Assembly (NCBI RefSeq): GCF_025118155.1
Contig: NW_026251419.1
Location: forward strand, 186,001-250,000
Direction: 5' to 3'
Length of the DNA stretch: 64,000 bases
Source of the DNA: Cokeromyces recurvatus
Taxonomy: Eukaryota; Mucoromycota; Mucoromycetes; Mucorales; Mucoraceae
Shown here one piece after another: positions 1 through 11,921 of this stretch. The notes beneath the pieces are model-generated. The model had not been told where the DNA came from, made no database searches, and saw nothing but the letters and a program-made list of their open reading frames with translations. The translations under genes were made by a program, and so were the position numbers. How positions within the stretch are numbered: position 1 is the first letter of the stretch; each line of letters opens with the position of its first letter.

Positions 1-354
1 CATCGTCTTCGTATCGGTACCTCTCTAAAAATTCGATTCATCTTTCGAAATGTATTGATTGGATCTGTTCAAGTTTATCAATCAAATTATAAAGTAATCC
101 TGTCTTATCCTTTCCTACACTACGAACATTTTCTTTAAAGATAGGGTTACTAAAGTTGACTTGTTTCGGGGCAAAAAAGGGAACAAATTGAGGTTCTGGG
201 AATTTTTCAAGATCTGGAACGCTTGTAGTCATAATGTTGTAGTATTTTCGATTGATACAATCATTTGTAGACTATTCATAAAATAAAAATAGATGTGTAT
301 ATGTATAGGTATACGTAATTAAATGAAATAATAATTTGGTCTTACCGGAAGCTC

Positions 355-385
<31 letters not shown>

Positions 386-3099
386 ATTGTTGTGTTATTA
401 AACAAGTCAGTTGGTAACACATTAGGTTCTTCTTTAAAATAGTCTGATGACATCATTGGTTTATCTGAAAGGACAGCATCTAATTGTTCTATAAGCGGTT
501 GTTGTTCGTTGGGAACCACCAAGTTATCTTCTTGAAACAAGATTTCATCATTTTGCAAAATAGGAGGTGGTGATGTGGCGATAACCTTTGATAAGTTGCT
601 TTTATTTCAGATAAACAATTCTGTTCTCTTTTTTCAGTTTCTTTTGATAAACTGTTCTCGTTTCGTTTTCGTTTTCGTTCTCGTTTTCATTCTCGTTCTC
701 GTTTCGTTTTGTTCTCGTTTTCGTTTTTGTTCTCGTTTTCGTTTTTGTTCTCGTTTTCGTTCTCGTTCTCGTTCTCGCTCTCGTTCTCATTCTCTTCTTC
801 TCTTTCAGGTACTTTAAGCAAATAACCTTCTTCCTCTTCTGTTAGTACTTTAGGTTTTGATTCTAATCGAATATGAATCCCTAAAATACGACAGAGTTTA
901 TTCACCGTATTCTCATCATCATATAATGCTATGATTACTTTATCAAAGAGTCCCTGATTTAATAACCGAAGATGTTTAAGTAATGCAATAAAGCGATGCA
1001 TGCCACAGGTTACCCGATGTAAAGGCCATGGGTAATAAGACAATAAGTGATTGATGCACATTTTCATCAGAGTCAAACCATGTACTTGCAGTCGTCCCAT
1101 TCCAATACTCGGATGGTACTCCTTCATAACGCATCATCTCTTCTGCTTTCCCTAAATTAATCATCACAAGTTCGTTCATCCATTCCATAATTGTTTAACC
1201 AACTTGCGTCGATTGACGGGTGTCAAGCGAACGCCAGCGAGGAGACCCTTTTGTAATTGACTTAAGGACTGTATTATCGTACTAGGCCATTGTGGATGTT
1301 CAAGCTGCAAAAATAATTTTGTATACAATAGAGCTTCCTCATTCGCAATCCATTTCAACAGAGCTTCTTCCATACCAAATAGAGGTAAAATGATACACGT
1401 TGCTATTTCCCAATGAGTAAAGGCCTCAGGGTGCTGGTCCCATATCTGGGAAAGGATAGCCTTGAGTGTTTCCCCTTCGACGATAAGAGTATCAGAGAGA
1501 TGAATGTGGGGTAAGACGATGCGAGAGGGATGATAAGGAAGCTGTTGACGAAGTCGTTTTGCAAGTTGAGCAAGACCCTCAGATCGCTGTGTTGAATCAT
1601 CACTTTGAAGGAGAGAGAGAATGTTCAATGGTTTTCGTCTGATGAGTCCATTGATTTCTTTCGTGTGAGCACACGTGGCATATTTGTGCGTGAGGGATGT
1701 AAAGGAGGTGAAGCATGAGAATGGGTCATGTTGGTAGCAGTTGTAGTTGAAGCAGAGGAATGAGGTCTTTGTAAATGAGAAGAAAGGGAAGAAGATAATG
1801 TTGGAGGTGAACCATAGGATCTAAGATGTGGAGACATAGCTCGAGGAGACATCGAGCGCTGTGTCATGGTGAATGAGCTATTTTGAATTAGAAGGAGAAA
1901 TAGGCATTGAGTCTTGACGGTTTAATGAATTTGATATCTTTGGTGATGCACTTGGACTATGTTGTTGCATCACTGTTCCTGAAGAAGCAGATTTATTCAA
2001 TATTATTTTTGATTTTCTAATTGCTTTTGAGCTATCGTAGGCAGCTGCTTTAAGATCCTTTTTTTTTTTTAAAAAAAAAATGAATAAATAAATAAATGAG
2101 TTATAATTATAGCAATAATGTAAAACTTACTGGTCACCTCTTGATCTCCAATGTTCCCAAAATATCCAAAATGCTTGTCGACACATTTCTTTAACAGTAG
2201 GAGTCGCATCATTTAAACCTTTTGTCAAAAGCGTTTCAAAATGATCAGTTGCATTTGTACGATCCATGACTAAACGAGTATGATCACGATGTGCATGTGC
2301 TTGCAATAAAGTTTTGGTATAAGTAATGGTATAAAGTCGAACCTGACTATTTTTTTCATTCATCAACAATAGAAGCATGTTCATAATTTTAGGATAAAAC
2401 GGAGTATGCTTTAAAAAGATTTAGTTGCTTCCAAAGATGCATTCGCAACAAGTTTCTTTGTTAAACTTGCACAACGAAATAAGCATAATAGAATTTGATC
2501 TGTCATATAGTTGTCTAAATGTTTGCCCATAAATATACCTATATCGCCGATCAACAAAAGCGCTTTTACTGATAACTGAGTACGTAAACTCTCTACCTAC
2601 ACATTATATATATATATATAAATATGTGTATATATATATATTGGTGTTATTTTTTTTTATTTATGAGGGGGTAGACAAAAAAAAAAAAAAAAAAAAAAAA
2701 AAAACTAACTGCTTTTATAATGCCGTCGACCATCTGTTTCATACATGCAATGAAGACTTCAAGATAGGGAGGTTTTGTTGCATTGCCTCGAAGCATTCCT
2801 CTTAAACGTGCGATTGCTTTGTCTCTAGCTTCCCAATTGAATTCTGTTTCTTTATCTTCATATGCTTTTAAAAACGTTGTAAATTCACTTTCTAATTCCT
2901 TTGCACTCCAGACCTAAAATTTTTATTTTTTTTTGTTTTTTTTTTATTTTTTTTTTTTGTTTTTTTTTGTTTTTGTGTTTTTTTGGTTCCTGAAGGTTTT
3001 ATTTTTTTATTTTATTTTTATTTTTATTTCAAAATAGTTTCAAAGAATTACCTGAATTGCATCTACATCTGATGCTTCATCTTCTTTATAAATTGTCAT
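1..3099 (-). CDS. CLASP/Stu1-type microtubule-binding protein (3' end uncertain, gene reaches window edge)
   Basis: CLASP proteins stabilise microtubule plus ends and the spindle midzone. The first exon (ATG at 3097-3099) gives MTIYKEDEASDVDAIQ, then GTAATT. After an intron comes VWSAKELESEFTTFLKAYED, then a block containing FNWEARDKAIARLRGML, typical of the first TOG/HEAT repeat of the CLASP N domain. The 2127-2384 segment continues the HEAT array (PTVKEMCRQAFWIFWEHWRS) and is followed by a Ser-rich, basic linker (RSMSPRAMSPHLRSYGSPP), as in fungal CLASPs, where the linker binds microtubules. More helical repeats follow at 1176-1628 and 687-1127, with a Glu-Asn tract. Exons are joined by short introns and some frame breaks. 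Near the edge the frame reads IQSIHFER, then TGA at 38-40, and then stays open (IEFLERYRYEDD), so either the gene ends at 38 or the stop is an artefact. The family call is firm; the exon map is approximate. Confidence 0.75.
355..393. repeat. TTG/CAA trinucleotide microsatellite inside the CLASP gene
   Basis: About a dozen near-perfect TTG units on the + strand. On the coding (-) strand the open frame reads them as a Thr run (TTTTTTTTTT after TTIT). Length variation would change the protein only if this stretch is exonic. Confidence 0.8.
654..793. repeat. Degenerate hexanucleotide GTTCTC/GTTTTC array encoding Glu-Asn repeats
   Basis: Roughly 140 bases of CGTTTT/CGTTCT units on the + strand. 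In the CLASP coding frame the reverse strand reads as alternating Glu-Asn with occasional Lys (ENENENENKNENENK); another frame reads Arg-Thr/Lys-Thr. The phase slips at two places where a T-run is one base shorter (around 703-712), so either the array contracted out of frame or the base count is wrong. It lies in the C-terminal half of the CLASP gene. Confidence 0.8.
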
Positions 3100-3426
3100 G
3101 AAACAAAAATGGAATTTATTGAAATAATAATAATAATAATAATAAAAAATTAATAAATAAATAAATAAATATAAAAATTAAATTTTGTTAAACAACCAGT
3201 TTGTATTAGCTATGTCGAAGAAACAAACACATAAATTATTTACCATAGCACCTATTGTTAGAATATAGCACGTGATTAGCGGATACCCAATTGAAGTAAC
3301 AACAGGCTTTTTTTTTTTTTTTTTTTTTTTGAGAAAAAAAGAAAATAAGAAAAGCTTGAACAACTCTTTTATATACATTTATAAATATATACTTCTTTTT
3401 TTTATATATATACATATATACATATA
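3100..3426. other. Divergent intergenic region between CLASP and VTI1
   Basis: Shared upstream region of two divergently transcribed genes. It holds an (AAT)n-like stretch near 3125-3150, an AAAT-rich run to about 3170 and a T-run at 3307-3330. I see no coding sequence; the short lysine-rich frames here are reads of the A/T runs. Confidence 0.6.
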
Positions 3427-4501
3427 ATGACTTCATCAGCTGGAGGCTCTGAATTATTTTCTAGTTATGAGCAGGACTTTACTATACTTACAGAATCTAT
3501 AAAATCAAAAATTGAACAGCACATTCCTAATCAAAAAGGAGGTAAAAAAAAAAAAAGGAAAAGAAAAAAAAATTCCTCCCCACCTATTTATTTGCATAGA
3601 TAACAAGTTCATCTCTTTTTATTATCATAGAGGAAAGAAAGGCTACTATTCGTGCTGTTGAAAGAGAAATTGACGAAGCTAATGAGATTGTAATGAAAAT
3701 GAACTAAAGCAAAAGAAAAAGAGAGGTTATTAATTTTTTTTTTTCAAATAGCTTGGTCAAATGGAAATGGAGATCTTAAATATTCCAACACCTTCACGAA
3801 CACGTTTACAAGCCAAATTAAGACTTTATAAATCAGAAGCAGAAAAGCTTAAAAGAGATTTGGTAATAAATATACATATTTATTAGCTATTCATGATTGA
3901 AAATTGACTTGATTTTCTTTTTCTCTTCAGAGGAGAACAACAGCCATTTTGCCAAAGAATTCAGATAGAGAACAACTGTTAGGTGGTTTTAACAGTGATA
4001 ATAATGATGAAGGATTAACAGATTATGATGCCTCTACTATGGATCAACGACAAAGATTATTAAGCGGTACTGAGCGACTTGGACAATCAAGCCGACGTTT
4101 AGAAGATAGTCATCGATTAGCTTTAGAGACAGAAGGTATTGGTATTAATATTTTAAGTACTCTTAAAGGTCAACGTGAAACAATGGTTCGAGCAAGAGAT
4201 ACAGTAAGTTTATTCTATTAGTATTAAAAAAAGTCAAATGTAAAAAAAAAATACTTACAATGATGACTGTTTGTTGTATAGCTTGCAGAAGCAGATTCTC
4301 ACATTGATAAAGCATCTAAAACGCTCAAGGGAATGGCACGTCGGTAAGTAAGATAAGTCAAGCAAAAGAAGAAAGAAAGAAAGACTATTTATTTATTTAT
4401 TTATTTATGATAGAATGGCGACAAACAAATTAATTACTGCAGCTATTATTTTGATTTTAATTGTTCTTATTGTATTAATTATTTGGAGCAAATTGTTTTA
4501 A
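3427..4501 (+). CDS. VTI1: Vti1-type Qb-SNARE
   Basis: Vti1 is a tail-anchored Q-SNARE acting in Golgi, endosome and vacuole fusion. Translation starts [18 protein letters not shown], which matches the family N-terminus (SSYExDF). Exons read [20 protein letters not shown], then [20 protein letters not shown] (Habc-type N-terminal helices), then the long exon 3949-4200 with [20 protein letters not shown] and [18 protein letters not shown] (SNARE motif with its Gln), then [21 protein letters not shown]. The last exon ends in a hydrophobic anchor ([20 protein letters not shown]) and a TAA at 4499-4501. Introns begin at 3542, near 3690, 3863, 4202 and 4343. All domains are in order and of normal length. 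It is convergent with RAD51, with only 18 bases between the two stop codons. Confidence 0.93.
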
Positions 4502-4519
4502 AAAAAAAATAAAAGGGCT

Positions 4520-5955
4520 TTAATCTTCTGCATCTTTAATTCCTTCTTCTCCAATAGAAAAGTAACTTCGCTTTCTGGTAAAGAAGGAGAATCATAAATT
4601 TTGCATATACGATTTTCGCCTCTTCCCTTTTTTAATTGTAAACGAGTACAACAAGCATGAGCCATGATATTTCCTCCTGTAGGCTTTTTAGGATCCGCAT
4701 TAAACATGGAAGCGGCGCCATCTACGGTAGCCATCATTTGATTGGTCAATACAACAGCAACACCAAACTCATCCGCCAATCTTTGTAAGTTACGCAAGAA
4801 TCTTGCTAAATGCATTTGTCTAGCAGATAACTCACCACGGCCAATAAAGTCGGTACGATATAATGATATAGCACTATCGATAATTACTATAGCAAATCTA
4901 ACACCATTTTGTTTTGTTTAGTCATCGTCTTGCATGTATGTATGTATGTATATATTCACCTTGTTTCTGACATCATAGCAGCTGCTTGCACTAAAAGAGA
5001 TGTTTGATGATCTGTATTATAAGCTCTAGCATAAGCAATATTATTTAAACAAGTCTCAGTATCTAAATCATATCTATATCACACTTAGTTTTATAAATAC
5101 ATTTATATATGTGTATATATTTAAAAAACTTTCCAACCTTGCTGCAATAGATAAAATTCGATTAGGTCTAAAAGTCCCTTCTGTATCAATATAAAGACAT
5201 TTTCCTTCTGCACCTCCTCTTTCAGCAGAAAGCTTATATATACATGTGTATGTATTAATATATTTATATGTGTGTATATAAAGTGATGTAGGCCACATTA
5301 CCTGACATGTAACAGCTAACGTATGACACAGTTGTGTTTTACCACATCGAAATTCACCAAATAACTCAGTAATAGATCCAGTTTCAATACCACCTCCTAA
5401 TAATTTATCAAGATCATTTGAACCTGTTGTAATAAAAATGAGTTCATTTCTTCTTGCTTGTATATCAAGTGCAGTAGTAAATCCAATATTAATAATTGAA
5501 TGAACTTGTAAACAAGAAGAAGAAGAGAAAGAAGAATTCAATTCAATGAATATGACAACAAAAAAAAAAAAAAAAAAGGACTAAAATTTACCTTCTTTAA
5601 TAATTTTATCTACTTTTGCTTCTGATAAACCTTTAATAGCAATTAATGCCTTTCTTGGTGTATAAGCGACAGAATCAATTGTATAGAAGCCCTCACTTTG
5701 AAGTCTTTTAATATCTGACATTTGAACACCGTGACTCTAATTTGAATAAGATAAATATGCATGTCTGTATTTTTTTTTTTAATCATGTATGACATATCTT
5801 ACTTCTAAAGTAGTAATTAAAAAATCAGAAGCTTCATTCTCTTCTTGATTCAAACAGATTTCTTTGGTATTTGTTGATTCTTCAATTTCTTGTTCTTGCT
5901 GAACTTTATCCTTGTTATTTTGTGAAAAAGAAGAAGAAGATCTTGTCGTTGTCAT
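4520..5955 (-). CDS. RAD51: RAD51 recombinase
   Basis: RAD51 forms the ATP-dependent filament on single-stranded DNA for homologous recombination. The start (ATG at 5953-5955) gives an acidic N-terminus, followed by the helix-hairpin-helix region ([20 protein letters not shown]). The core has [20 protein letters not shown], Walker [28 protein letters not shown], and later [34 protein letters not shown] and [19 protein letters not shown]. These favour RAD51 over DMC1 ([18 protein letters not shown] and TEGTFRP). In Walker A, Cys stands where RAD51 and DMC1 normally have Thr. Near the C-terminus the frame is lost at the T-run at 4558-4561; in the next frame the sequence is [13 protein letters not shown], then TAA (4520-4522), the expected RAD51 ending, so one base is probably missing from the assembly. 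Several short introns interrupt the gene. Confidence 0.92.
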
Positions 5956-6584
5956 TTTTATTTTATTTTATTTTAAAAGAAAAAAGGAAAATAAATAAAT
6001 AAAAAAAAGGAGAAAAAATAATTGTATAACATTTTATAGATAACACTATTGACTAAAAAGAAATACAACATTTACCTGATTAAAGTATATTTGACACTAA
6101 AAAAATAATAATAATCTAAATTCATAGAATTAATTATAAGAATAAAAGGCTCTTGGTGTTTATGAAAGAAATGTAATTGGATATTTTGTTTGTTTCTATA
6201 GTAGATCATAACTTAAGGTTAACTACAAGGCCCTTTAATAGTGTATTTTTTTTTATTTCTCCTTCTTTTTATGATTCAATGAGTTGAATTACAACGTGTA
6301 AAGATGATTTATATCATACATGTAAGTCATGATAGAAATGAATAAACTTGAATGATGCATACTATAAAGAAGTATGTTAAATTTAAATCAATATAATTTA
6401 CGCACACTATTAAATTATGTGACAGTGCAGGAAGGTAAGTACAAGCTGTACAATTAGGATAGGTATATATATATAAGTGACACTATTTATTATTTTTAGA
6501 CCATTAAAAGATAGAGAAAGTAATACATATAAATTGCACGTTTTTTCTTTTTCTTTTAATATAATTGTTGATGGTATAAACGAA
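5956..6584. other. Intergenic region, RAD51 upstream and DYRK downstream
   Basis: AT-rich sequence with A/T runs and no convincing coding frame. Two open frames on opposite strands across 6410-6719 overlap each other and the end of the kinase gene and look like chance frames. Confidence 0.5.
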
Positions 6585-9500
6585 TTAACATGCTTCTGTA
6601 GTAGCAGACGTTGGAGAAGAAGTTTCATTAGGCCTTTTATTAGAATTATTCTGTTGCAATATCCATTCATGTTGGAAGGCCTTTTCTGGAGTCAATCGTT
6701 TCGCAGGATTCCATTGTAAACATTGTTGAATAAAGTCCAAAAACAAACTATCACTACATTTCAAAACTTGCGAAAGACTCTTGGCTCCTGCTTTACGTCT
6801 TTTGCCTTTTGAATTACAAACAACACGAGGCTGTCCACGACAATCTAAAAAAAAAAAAAATTTTTAAATAATGCATTCAAAAAACATATAAACATTTTTT
6901 TTGTACCAAAGAATAAATGTTTTCGATCACTTAATTCAATCAATTCTTCATCTGGTAAACCCAGGACTTCCATAATACATAGTAATTGTTCCTGTTCATT
7001 TTCGCCAGGAAAGATAGGAATACCCGTATACAACTCAGCCATAATACATCCTAAACTCCACATATCAATGGCTGTGGTATAATCTAAACCTAAAATGATT
7101 TCAGGAGATCTATAAAATCTACTTTGAATATAAGTGTAGACTGTAAAAAAAAATAATGAGTGCAAAGGTATTTAGTAGATATATGCATTGTATATGTTTG
7201 TATATACCTCTTTGACTTTCCAAACAACTACTACCAAAATCAATAACTTTGATTGTACTCTTTGTAGGATGTTTCAGCAGAATATTCTAAATATCTATAA
7301 ACTTTAATTATATACTCTACTTGTGAATAAATCGCAATACTTGCCTCTGGTTTCAAATCACAATGAATGACCCCGTATTTCGATAAAAGTGTTAAGGATC
7401 GAAGTATTTGGATAACAAATCTTATAGTATTTATATTAAAAGGAAAGAGAGTATAAGTCTCTACAGCTAATATTTGTAGAAGGGCGATAACCACAAAATA
7501 TAAAACACAGTGTGTGTGTGTTTTTCCTTACCTTTTAATCAACGTAGTATGGAAACCTTGGAAATTATTGACTTTAATAAATTCATAAAGATTCATACTT
7601 AGACATTCACAAGCAATACATAAATGATTTCTAAAATAAAAACTGTCTATCATTCGAATATTATGATATTTATCTTCAGGATCCTAAAATATAAATAAAT
7701 AAATAGGTAAATAGATTTATTTTATTATAGAATAGAGTATTATATTCTTATTACCATTTTACTAAATCACTTAAAATCTTCACTTCAGTCTTCGCTTGCG
7801 CATAAAATCGCTTCTTATTGCGAATTAATTTGACAGCTACTTGTTGACCTGTCTTATGATCATAGCATTTAACTACCTGTCCAAATGATCCTCTGCCAAG
7901 TTCACTTAAAATCTCATATCGATATCCTATATGATCATGACGTATCGATCGATAGTCACCACTTTCATCATCGTAGCCATAATTATTCACTTTATGATCA
8001 GGCATGGCCTGATGCTTGTGTGAACAGAGATGACCTACAAAGTAAACCTCTGGAAATTTTTGAATCTCTGTTTGTTCATAGGGACTTAAATGATGACCAT
8101 AGTATTTGATAATAGTTGTAGGTGATTTTGGAACAGATGTCATCTCTTTATCCCAGATAAGACTAGTTGAATGATGAGAGGTCGGACTCTTCTTCCTTAT
8201 AGAGTTATCATAATCAATCTCACTTGCTGTATCCATACTATATTCCGCTACCATCGCTTCCAATTTTTCTTTGACTGATAGCTCGATGACGGCCTATATT
8301 ATCAATTTTTTTTTTTTAAAAAAAAAATGATTAAAACAGGTTCAATAGTATATTCATATATGTATATACAAGTACTTTTGTCCTCTGTTGCAATAATTGA
8401 ATTCTTTCTACTGTTAGCAGTAGAGATAGATAATTTTTTAGTAGCAGTAGTCATTGTTCTAACGGAAGCATCGCTTAATAAACTAGGACGACGTCCATTC
8501 GCTTTGACTGGAGATAGTCTTTTAGGTGACGCTATTGAATTTATCTTTTGAAAGGAGGTACGGCGTTTTGTATCTGTAACGTCTAGATAACTTTGTGCTT
8601 TTGTTTGACGTAAGTTTGACTTTTTAGAGGAAATAGAGGTAGACATAGAAATAGAAATAGAAGATGACGAAGACGAAGAAGAAGGTGTTGTTGTTGAAGC
8701 AGGCGAAGAGGGTGAAGATGTATCTGATGATATGAATTGTCTATGTTGTGTTTTCGCACTGGCTGTACTCATACGTCGTCTATTTGTCAACGAAGTTTGT
8801 TTATTTGTGATTTTAGTTGTTGGAATACTCAATTTGATCGGCTCAATTTTCATAGGGGGTAATTGTAAGGATTGAACAGTAGGTGGTTTTGCTAAATTAC
8901 CTGGTAGTGTCTAAACATATGTATATAAAGAAAAAGGTATATATATATTACATTCTCTTTATGTTTCCAAAAGTTTGTATTCATTAAAAAAAAAAAAAAG
9001 AGTAACTCTACTGCCTCACTATTTACCTTACCACGCTTTCGAGGTTTAAGTGGAGTGCCTTTTTGGTGGTAGTATTTGTAATAGGACTGTTTCTTATAGG
9101 TGATTTTTGTTGTTGCTGTTGTTGAACAATGCTTTTCCTTCTTGTCACTAAAGGTGAAGCAGCCGATGTAGGTATACCGTCCTTTAAATTCTCAGTACGT
9201 GACATCCTTCGACGAATGAATGATTTCTTTCTAGTCTCATCTCCGCTCGTCGTTGCCTCATCCGCAGTGGTTACCAAATCCGGACATTGTTGTTGCTGAT
9301 GACGAGCCTTTGCAGTAGCAGCAGCTAAGATAGATCTTCGTTTTAACTTATTCGATTCCTCTTCACTGGTTGTTATTGAAGATGAAAAATCCCTTCCATT
9401 TTTAGAAGCTAAAGATACAGTACTAGCACTCTTCCTTCTTAGATTACTATTTCTTCGACTGTCGTGATAGGCGAATTTCTTAGTGTACTAGCTGTATTTC

Positions 9501-10171
9501 TTCTTCGTTGCTGATCAGCCAAAGTTGGCTTCATATAACTCACTTCAGTTGTTGCCTTTTTGGATACTACTAAATTTTGTGATTGTAAAGGAGAGAGAGC
9601 AGATCCATTTGAGTATGTACGTCTCCTTAAGTAAAACGGTTGATCCTCTGAATGATTACGTAACTTGTCTGGTATCTCATCCACTTGCTGTTGTTCAGTG
9701 ATTGATTTTTTCTTTGTATTCCAATAAACCCAACTCTTGTTGAACTAATCTTCTTTCCATAGCCAGAGTATCACGTAAGGTATCAGCTAGTTTAATTAAG
9801 CCTGTATTGACACCCATTGTCGTTGCTCTTGGTGGAGGGTTATGAGTAAGACCTGATAATGTTTGTCGACGATGTCCCTGAACTAAAGAAGATGATGCTT
9901 CAGTTGTGTTGTGTGGGGTTACCTTTCTTTTGTTAGTATCAAGGAGGGTTGTCGTACTCTTTCTTCTTTGTCTATCATCTAATGGTTTTTTATTTGTACT
10001 TGTCTCGTTATTCTGTCGAGAACGACTACTAGCAGTAGACCTCGCATATTGACTCACTGCTACTTGTTGTTGTTGTTGTTGCTTTTCATAAATATCATGA
10101 TGATGATGCTGCTGCTGCATATGAAACCAAGAATCGACTCTATAAGGTTTTGATAGTGTCGATAATGACAT
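6585..10171 (-). CDS. DYRK-family protein kinase, class II (Pom1/DYRK2-like), with long low-complexity N-terminus
   Basis: DYRKs autophosphorylate an activation-loop tyrosine and act as Ser/Thr kinases on polarity, growth and cell-cycle targets. The C-terminal half has the DYRK-homology box ([20 protein letters not shown]), which marks class II, then [20 protein letters not shown] (Gly loop) and [13 protein letters not shown] (catalytic Lys). The catalytic loop is HCDLKPEN, followed by IDFGSSC, the loop [17 protein letters not shown] with the YxY autophosphorylation site, and [20 protein letters not shown]. The last exon ends [20 protein letters not shown] and stops at 6585-6587. The N-terminal ~600 residues (from ATG at 10169-10171) are Ser/Thr/Arg-rich with His and Gln runs. 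Frame breaks occur near 9700, 9460 and 9065, at least two in A-runs, with similar composition continuing in the next frame. One intron uses GC at its 5' end. Fungal class II DYRKs often have such tails; I infer regulation by phosphorylation there. Confidence 0.88.
7287..7344 (-). other. GC-AG intron inside the DYRK catalytic loop
   Basis: On the coding strand the exon ends HCDLKPE with codon GAG, followed by GCAAGTATTG. The next exon starts AATATTCTG after TTTAG, restoring the invariant HCDLKPEN and then [10 protein letters not shown]. The intron is 58 nt and the donor is GC, not GT; apart from that it matches the usual donor consensus (GCAAGT). The joint is fixed by one of the most conserved motifs in kinases, so the boundary is secure unless the C is a base-call error. 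Confidence 0.85.
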
Positions 10172-10655
10172 GAAACAATAAAAGAAAATTCAGCTTTATT
10201 TTATTTCCGGGGGAATTAAAGAATTTAATAATGAAGAGATGATGATGATGTTGTTGATGATGATGATGATGATTGAAAAAAAAAACAAGTTTGATTATTA
10301 AAAGTTGATTTTTTTTTTTTTTTTGTATGTGTATATGTAAAGGATTAAAAGCAAAAAAGGGTAAATAAAGCACAAAAAAAAAGGGAGTAAGAAAAAGAAA
10401 AGTGTATATTATCTTGTTCGTTATGTATTCAAATGTGGGGTCTGTGTGAAAATAGGGAGAGGGGACCACCAAAAAAAAAAAAAAATAAAATAAAATAAAT
10501 TTATAAATATTTCATCAATCTGTTATAGTCACTGTCAAAAAAAAAAAAAAAAAAAAATGGTACTACACTAACTCTACTATTTATTTATTTTAAAGGTTAT
10601 TTTTCTTTTTTTTTTTCAAGTTGCTCCTCTTTTATTAATTTCTACTATTGTGTAT
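10172..10655. other. Divergent intergenic region between DYRK and LIM genes
   Basis: AT-rich region with T-runs (10311-10324), A-runs (10470-10485 and 10537-10557) and a short GAT microsatellite at about 10240-10274. No supported gene; the 110-residue frame here is His/Phe/Lys-rich noise from these repeats. It likely holds both promoters, but I can name no element. Confidence 0.5.
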
Positions 10656-11705
10656 ATGGCTGTATCCTATAATAAAACCGTTAACTTTCCTTTTGTGAAA
10701 TGTTATAATTGTCAATCATCTGTACGAATTAATCAATTATCGTCTCATGTTTGTCTATCGCTTGAATCTGTAAAAAAAGAAAAAAAATATAACATAAAAA
10801 ATAAAAAAAAAAACTAAATAAATACACATAAAGTTATATTTGTTTTCTCCTTCTTTCCTTTTAATAAACTTCTCCTATTTTTTTTTTTTTTATACAGAAT
10901 CGAATTTCACAAGTATCACACTATAATGAAATAACCAATGAGCGCCTTAGTTTACAAGATATATTAAATATTCGAAGAAATAATAGTCGTTATCAACCTA
11001 ATTTTAATCGTTGTTGTCGATGCTATCATGGAAATGCTACAATTTCTATAGCAACAGTAAGTAACTCATACATAACTAGTGAATCTAGTGTTCTGTCTGA
11101 ATTTTACTAGAAACTATATCATTCATACTGTTTAAGTTGTTTCTATTGCCGACTTCCCTTTTCATTACCGTCGAAAAGAAATGAAATCAAACTATCTGAA
11201 GGACAAGTGTATTGCACTCAGCATTATGAAGTAGCTATCAATCGACCCATTTGTGCAACCTGGTAAATAGAATAGGACCATTCCTACTATCCATTTCTTA
11301 TCTTTTTTTTTTTTTTATTGATTCCTTCTACAAGTAAAAAACCAATAAATGCATCTACAAGGCCTACAATAGCTTTTAATAACCTTTATTTTCATCCAGA
11401 ACATATTCGCTGTTATTACTGTCATAAAGCTGTAGATCCAATCACAACCGGGGTTCAAGAAAGAAAGGGTAAAATCTATTGTCAAACAGACTATAATCAA
11501 TTATTTTTACCTAGCTGTGAATATTGTCATCATGCTGTACAAAAGGAAGCCGTTGTATCCACAGATGGGAAATTAAAAGGAAGTTGGCATACGTATTGTT
11601 TTAAATGTCAAGTAAAGTAGTCATAATGATAGTTTATAGTAAACTTTCTTATCCCTTTGTTATTATTAGATGTGTGGTATACCTCTTTTATCAAGCGAAA
11701 ATAAA

Positions 11706-11737
<32 letters not shown>

Positions 11738-11921
11738 AAAGCAGTATCAGTTTTATGTTTATAATAATGCACCTTATTGTCAGTTAGATTATCATAAGCT
11801 AAACAAGTCATTATGTCATGGATGCTCTTTACCTATCGAAGGCTATTGTGCACAGACAGTTAACAATGGCTGGCGTTTTCATCCTGATTGTGTTCTTTAT
11901 TTCTTTTTAAAAAAAAAATAA
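10656..11921 (+). CDS. Multi-LIM-domain protein (paxillin/Pxl1-like group)
   Basis: LIM domains are paired zinc fingers used for protein-protein contacts, in fungi often at actin or polarity sites. The start MAVSYNKTVNFPFVKCYNCQ leads into a CxxC segment. A first LIM has CCRCYHGNA, then HSYCLSCFYCRLPF and CTQHYE. A second begins ICATC (Cys split by the intron at about 11262-11334), with FHPEHIRCYYCHKAV and KIYCQTDYNQL. A third has CEYCHHAVQKEA, then SWHTYCFKCQ and, past an intron and a Gln run, PYCQLDY. A fourth begins CHGCSLPIEGYC, continues WRFHPDCVL and is cut off at a run of A followed by TAA, so the last finger appears incomplete, or a further exon or base is missing. The LIM call is secure; the subfamily is a guess. 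Confidence 0.8.
11705..11747 (+). repeat. CAG/CAA run encoding poly-Gln in the LIM protein
   Basis: A CAG/CAA tract of about 12-14 Gln codons in the loop of the third LIM domain, between two zinc-binding halves. Length variation here would lengthen the linker between the fingers. Confidence 0.8.

Noticed and set aside
38..40. In-frame TGA in CLASP read as selenocysteine
   Set aside because: Fungi of this kind are not known to use it and no SECIS-like hairpin is evident; a true stop or base error is simpler.
3178..3436. Two lysine-run open frames
   Set aside because: They read through an A/T homopolymer and AT repeats, with no protein-like remainder.
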